Assembly: GCF_000503895.1 (NCBI RefSeq)
Contig: NC_022997.1
Location: 888,501-952,500, forward strand
Reading direction: 5' to 3'
DNA: 64,000 nucleotides
Source: Hyphomicrobium nitrativorans NL23
GTDB taxonomy: Bacteria > Pseudomonadota > Alphaproteobacteria > Rhizobiales > Hyphomicrobiaceae
Below are positions 60,586-64,000 of this stretch, in pieces. The notes beneath the pieces were generated by a model that had not been told where the DNA came from, did no database searches, and saw only the letters and a program-made list of their open reading frames with translations. Positions within the stretch are counted from its first letter, which is position 1, and each line of letters starts with the position of its first letter. The position numbers were made by a program, and so were the translations under genes.

Positions 60586-60599
60586 CTGTAAATTTACAG
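60586..60599 (-). promoter_or_regulatory. Perfect 14-bp palindrome before the PKS gene
   Basis: CTGTAAATTTACAG lies 42 bp upstream of the PKS ATG, in the position of an operator or core promoter. CTG and CAG ends recall LuxR-type or TetR-type sites but the spacing does not match a consensus I know, so the regulator is unassigned. Confidence 0.5.
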
Positions 60600-60951
60600 C
60601 GTGCTAGCGCAATCGCAGTCTCGACGATAGGCGGGCGTTTGGCCGCTGCGCGGATACCCGCGCCTGCGGCAGTTCGGACAAGCCCACCAAGGCCTCCGCT
60701 CTCCTCCGCCGCGTTCAGTTAATCATCAGCCTATGCGATTGCGGACGATCGGAAAACGTAAAAATTATGGGAGCGCTGGATAGGCACAGCATAGGGTAAA
60801 TGCGGCATCTCAAAACGTGGACGAAAGTCTTGCATCGCCTTCAAGACGGGAAACCGGGCCCCGGTGTCGGCGACAATTTTGCCGTGTTCGTTTTCCCGCA
60901 ATGATGCCGGTAAAGAATGAAGCACGTTGTTCTTGGAACCATGACAGGCAC

Positions 60952-60965
60952 ATGCTAGCTAGCAT
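60952..60965 (+). promoter_or_regulatory. Perfect 14-bp palindrome before the WecG-like gene
   Basis: ATGCTAGCTAGCAT lies 27 bp before the GTG start. Its position suits an operator near the transcription start. The regulator is unknown. Confidence 0.4.
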
Positions 60966-60992
60966 AAAGCGAGTTTTGAGGGATGTTTCAGC

Positions 60993-61760
60993 GTGCGTGC
61001 CGAGCCCTTTTTTGTCGAAGGCGTAAGCGTACAGACACTGTCGTTGAAAGAGGCATCGTGTCGCATTTGTGACGATGTCGCTTCCGGCAAGTCGTTCTCG
61101 GTCTTCACGCTCAATCTCGACCACGTCGTGAAACTTCGTACGAACCCGGCCTTCCGGGCCGCGTACGAGCGTGCTCGTATCGTGCTTGCCGATGGCTTTC
61201 CGATTGTTCTTGCCGGGCGCCTGCAGGGGCGGCGCCTTTCGCGGACAACGGGTGCAGATCTCATCGTGCCGCTCTGCGAAGAGGCTGGCCGGCGGGGGTT
61301 GCCCGTGTTCCTGCTCGGTTCGACGCCGCGTTCTCTGGCCGGCGCGCAACGCCATCTCACGACCTTGATCTCCGAGCTCGACGTGGCAGGCACATATGCA
61401 CCCGAACAGGGGTTCTCGCCGTTCTCCGAGCCGGCCGATGAAGCCATGGAAGCCATTCGCAATTCCGGTGCACGTCTATGTTTTGTTGCGCTGGGCGCCC
61501 CCAAGCAGGAAATTTTTGCTGACCGATGCGCACGGGAAATCGAAGGCGTTTCCTTTCTGTGCATCGGGGCGGGCCTCGATTTTCTCGCGGGGCACCAGAA
61601 GCGGGCGCCCAAGGCTTTCCAGGCCATGGGGCTTGAGTGGCTATGGCGGATGCTTCTGAACCCCGGCCGTCTCGCCCGGCGCTACGCCGAGTGCCTCGCC
61701 GTATTTCCCGGTGTCCTGCTCGATAGTCTATCGCGGCGGTCGGAGCGGGCTGGCCCTTGA
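60993..61760 (+). CDS. WecG/TagA/CpsF-family glycosyltransferase (GT26)
   Basis: A 255-residue glycosyltransferase. Family signatures are VFTLNLDHVVKLRTNPAFRAAY, the catalytic-Asp segment IVLADGFPIV, TGADLIVPLCEEAGRRGLPVFLLGS, and LCFVALGAPKQEIFADRC followed by CIGAGLDFLAG. The C-terminal APKAFQAMGLEWLWRMLLNPGRLARRY gives the membrane-peripheral tail. It transfers a sugar such as N-acetylmannosaminuronic acid or mannose to a lipid-linked acceptor in related systems. The GTG is preceded by GAGGGA. It belongs to the polysaccharide locus that resumes after the NRPS-PKS cluster. Confidence 0.93.
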   Translation: MRAEPFFVEGVSVQTLSLKEASCRICDDVASGKSFSVFTLNLDHVVKLRTNPAFRAAYERARIVLADGFPIVLAGRLQGRRLSRTTGADLIVPLCEEAGRRGLPVFLLGSTPRSLAGAQRHLTTLISELDVAGTYAPEQGFSPFSEPADEAMEAIRNSGARLCFVALGAPKQEIFADRCAREIEGVSFLCIGAGLDFLAGHQKRAPKAFQAMGLEWLWRMLLNPGRLARRYAECLAVFPGVLLDSLSRRSERAGP

Positions 61761-61850
61761 GGGACCGGCTTGGACCTCAAAACGCTTGCCGGACATCGCC
61801 ATTGGAACGTTCGCCTCTTTTGCTGCGTGGTCTTGAGGCGCGCGAGAAGC

Positions 61851-63314
61851 TTATCGGGTCTCATCGGGGCTGCGATTGTAGATGTCTTCGCTTCGGATGA
61901 TGTCGTCCTCGCCGAGATAAGTCCCGATTTGCACTTCGATCAGCTCAAGCGGCACCTTGCCGGGGTTTTCGAGCCGGTGCCATTGCGTGGCGACGATGTA
62001 AACGCTCTCGTTTTCACGCACGAGTTTCTCGTGACCATCGACGGTGACGCGCGCGGTGCCTTTGACCACGACCCAGTGCTCGGACCGATGGTGATGCATC
62101 TGGAGCGAGAGGATGCCTCCTGGAACCACGTGCAGTAGCTTGACCTGAAAGCGTGGACCGATGTTCAGCGTCTCGAAAAATCCCCATGGGCGATGGTTTC
62201 GAACATGATGCTCATGTTCCTTGCGCCCTGATGCTTTAAGCTTGGCCACGATGGTCGCGACCTCCTGCGAGCGCGATTTGTCGGCGATGAGCAACGCATC
62301 CTGAGTTTCAACGATGACGAGATCCTTTACGCCGATCGTGGAGACCAGCGCTTTCTCGCTGCGGATGTAACAATCGGTCGTGTCTTCGACGAAGGCGTCG
62401 CCGTGTACGAAATTGCCGTTTTCGTCGCGGGGGGCCGCGTCCCAGAGGGACGCCCACGAGCCAAGATCGCTCCAGGATGTTGCCAACGGCAAGACGACGG
62501 CTTTATCCGTTCTCTCCATCACCGCGTAGTCGACGGAGATGTTGGGCGCTTTTGCGAAGGCCTCGGCGTCCAGGCGTAGAAAGCCGAGATCCCTCGACGC
62601 CTTGCCCAACGCTTGTCGTGCGGCATCGAGGACAGCGGGTTCATGCCGGGCGAGTTCGGCCAGAAAGCTTTCGGCCTTGAAGACGAAGATCCCACTGTTC
62701 CAGAGATAGCCGCCGTCGTCCATGTAACGCTCAGCTGTGGCAGGGTCGGGTTTCTCGACGAAGGCCTCGACTTCGAACGCGTCGCTGCGATCCTTATCGG
62801 CGGCCTTGCCTTTTTTGATGTAGCCGTAGCCTGTGTGCGGGCCGGTCGGTTCGATCCCGAAAAGTACAAGACTTCCTGTCTTCGCGATGTTCGCCGCCCG
62901 GCGGACTGCGTGACGGAACGCATTGGTGTCCTCGATCAGGTGGTCGGACGGGAGCACGACAAGCACAGCGGCCGGATTGCGCGCCGCTGTCATAAGTGCC
63001 GCGACCGCGATAGCGGGTGCGGTATTGCGCGCCGAAGGTTCCAGCACGACCTCGTCAAGGGTGGCACCCGCCTCAGCGGCCTGCTCGCGCACAAGGAAAC
63101 GGTGTGCGTTATTGCATACGACCAACGGCGCCGAAAAATCTTCCGCAGCGACACGCGCGAGGGTCGCGCTCAAAAGTGCGGCTGGCTGGCCGTTGAGGCC
63201 GTGTACGAATTGCTTTGGGTACTGCGCCCGAGACAACGGCCAAAGTCTCGTTCCTGAGCCTCCGGACAGAATGACTGGAACGATTTCGACACGCGAGGAA
63301 ATATTAGCGTTCAT
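61851..63314 (-). CDS. manC: Mannose-1-phosphate guanylyltransferase / mannose-6-phosphate isomerase
   Basis: A 487-residue bifunctional enzyme giving GDP-mannose. The pyrophosphorylase domain begins VPVILSGGSGTRLWPLSRAQYPKQF and includes PSDHLI, FVEKPD and YLWNSGIFVF. The C-terminal cupin isomerase domain contains RPWGFFETLNIGPRFQVKLLHV and LQMHHHRSEHWVVV with metal-ligand histidines. Length is the family norm. Mannose or a GDP-mannose-derived sugar is therefore a component of the polysaccharide. The start overlaps by 11 bp the end of a short upstream frame on the same strand. Confidence 0.96.
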   Translation of the reverse strand: MNANISSRVEIVPVILSGGSGTRLWPLSRAQYPKQFVHGLNGQPAALLSATLARVAAEDFSAPLVVCNNAHRFLVREQAAEAGATLDEVVLEPSARNTAPAIAVAALMTAARNPAAVLVVLPSDHLIEDTNAFRHAVRRAANIAKTGSLVLFGIEPTGPHTGYGYIKKGKAADKDRSDAFEVEAFVEKPDPATAERYMDDGGYLWNSGIFVFKAESFLAELARHEPAVLDAARQALGKASRDLGFLRLDAEAFAKAPNISVDYAVMERTDKAVVLPLATSWSDLGSWASLWDAAPRDENGNFVHGDAFVEDTTDCYIRSEKALVSTIGVKDLVIVETQDALLIADKSRSQEVATIVAKLKASGRKEHEHHVRNHRPWGFFETLNIGPRFQVKLLHVVPGGILSLQMHHHRSEHWVVVKGTARVTVDGHEKLVRENESVYIVATQWHRLENPGKVPLELIEVQIGTYLGEDDIIRSEDIYNRSPDETR

Positions 63315-63717
63315 GGTGAGCCGCAGTACGAGATTCTAGTTGGGGTTGAGTAACATTCTTATAGCGGAAAAACTTTCGGAAGGCAGCGCTTTTGAGCGTA
63401 CGAGCTTGATCCCGTTCGTTGATTGCGCCGATCCAGTATTTTTCGCCTCGTACGCTCACAGCCCCGATGTTGCCCGCCGAGCGGTTCGGCGGCCCGAATG
63501 GCGTACCCACGTCTTTCCATGGCTGTCGTCCGCACGTTCCGCAAATGACCATCCGGAGTTTCCCGCAGTATACAACTGGGCCTATTTGCACTTGTTTATT
63601 TTTTCGATCCGCTCTGACGAAATCCGCGAATGACAATTCCATTGCTGCCGGAATATCGGACGAGGTCAGTAATTCTTGAGTTAAGGAGCGGCGAAGGTAA
63701 GCAACTCTAATCCTCAT
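63304..63717 (-). CDS. Hypothetical protein, 137 residues
   Basis: An open frame just upstream of manC and overlapping it by 11 bp. It has the look of a small soluble protein with two close Cys-x2-Cys-like cysteines (YCGKLRMVICGTCGRQPW) and a basic C-terminus, but no family I recognise. Third-position GC is lower than in neighbouring genes. The start is uncertain; an internal ATG at 63639 is possible. The overlap suggests coupling to manC if real. Confidence 0.35.
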   Translation of the reverse strand: MRIRVAYLRRSLTQELLTSSDIPAAMELSFADFVRADRKNKQVQIGPVVYCGKLRMVICGTCGRQPWKDVGTPFGPPNRSAGNIGAVSVRGEKYWIGAINERDQARTLKSAAFRKFFRYKNVTQPQLESRTAAHHER

Positions 63718-63719
63718 TG

Positions 63720-64000
63720 ATGGCGATGGGTGCTATATCGGAAGTTAACGCGTCGGTGAAGTTAGGCTCGCGACTACGCTCGGACGGTGCCTTGAGCGCG
63801 GGCGAGATTTCGTGGTGCCGAGCGAATGACGTTGCACTCGCGTATTGTCCGATCCATCACGGCCTCGTGCCTCTCGATTGCATCGACGATATGCCGGTGC
63901 CGCAATTCTCTGGTACTCGATCGGCGCAGTTTCCGCGGCCCGCGCTTGGCCGGCTCGTCTTCCGCCGGTGGCTTGCGTCCGACGCAGAGACGTTCGCCGC
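63720..64000 (+). CDS. Hypothetical protein, N-terminal part (runs off window)
   Basis: An ATG at 63720 (second in-frame ATG at 63726) opens a frame that continues to the window end, giving at least 93 codons. The translation begins MAMGAISEVNASVKLGSRLR and includes WCRANDVALAYCPIHHGLVPL, which is moderately protein-like. No domain is identified. Its start codon is almost back-to-back with the longest start of the minus-strand hypothetical, so at least one of the two starts is probably wrong. Confidence 0.35.
   Translation, partial: MAMGAISEVNASVKLGSRLRSDGALSAGEISWCRANDVALAYCPIHHGLVPLDCIDDMPVPQFSGTRSAQFPRPALGRLVFRRWLASDAETFA

Larger units (their letters stand above)
60544..60992. other. 449-bp divergent region between PKS and WecG-like genes
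   Basis: Holds the promoters of the PKS (minus) and the glycosyltransferase (plus). Two perfect 14-bp palindromes lie at its two ends (listed separately). A 64-codon minus-strand frame (60731-60925) is not supported by any domain or ribosome-binding site. Confidence 0.55.

Noticed and set aside
60731-60925. 64-codon minus-strand frame between the PKS and WecG-like genes
   Set aside because: No ribosome-binding site or family; it lies in the shared promoter region.
1-64000. CRISPR arrays, tRNA or rRNA genes, insertion sequences
   Set aside because: I saw no regularly spaced repeats, no tRNA-like or rRNA-like segments and no transposase or integrase motifs.

Overview
The window looks like the chromosome of a GC-rich, Gram-negative, probably methylotrophic alphaproteobacterium; a Hyphomicrobium-like member of the Hyphomicrobiales is my inference. 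The reasons are the RND and TonB envelope systems, 7Fe ferredoxin, class I PPK2, GTG/ATG starts with short overlapping genes, and a dihydropteroate-synthase-like protein of the tetrahydromethanopterin type (18153-19577) that is normally found in C1-metabolising bacteria. I see no rRNA, tRNA, CRISPR or IS element.

Layout. (1) 1-2072: end of an RND efflux operon (adaptor plus truncated pump). (2) 2328-11927: iron-acquisition island with a ferric-iron binding protein, TonB-dependent siderophore receptor, PiuC-type dioxygenase, FMN hydroxy-acid oxidase, exbB-exbD-tonB and a Sel1-repeat protein. (3) 12104-17802: a TPR/O-GlcNAc-transferase-like protein fused to a methyltransferase, facing rfbF-rfbG-epimerase genes for a CDP-6-deoxyhexose. 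(4) 18153-25384: housekeeping and stress genes (pterin-related protein, K+/H+ antiporter, PPK2, ferredoxin, cytochrome P460 with an NsrR-like palindrome, DUF488, two tiny membrane proteins, MarR regulator). (5) 25418-48381 and 60993-63314: a large Wzx/Wzy-type exopolysaccharide locus (Wza-like exporter, Wzc-like ATPase, WcaJ-like initiating transferase, Wzx, Wzy, five or six glycosyltransferases, GH9 hydrolase, SGNH esterase-like protein, nucleotidyltransferase module, ManC, WecG-like transferase). (6) 48735-60543: a compact NRPS-PKS cluster set inside that polysaccharide locus.

The most unusual item is the NRPS-PKS cluster. A 1549-residue synthetase reads formyltransferase, remnant condensation domain, adenylation domain split by a complete luciferase-like monooxygenase, and carrier protein. 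It is translationally coupled to its own 4'-phosphopantetheinyl transferase and faces a 2163-residue PKS with the order KS-AT-KR-DH-ACP-TE. Only the PKS has a thioesterase, so the inferred flow is formylated and oxidised aminoacyl starter, one polyketide extension, then release.

Non-coding structure worth attention: two tandem 50-nt hairpin units with compensatory base-pair changes and an identical loop (32172-32280), a direct repeat inside an inverted repeat before the exporter gene (32701-32754), an NsrR-like palindrome (23763-23785), and perfect palindromes before the PKS and the WecG-like gene.
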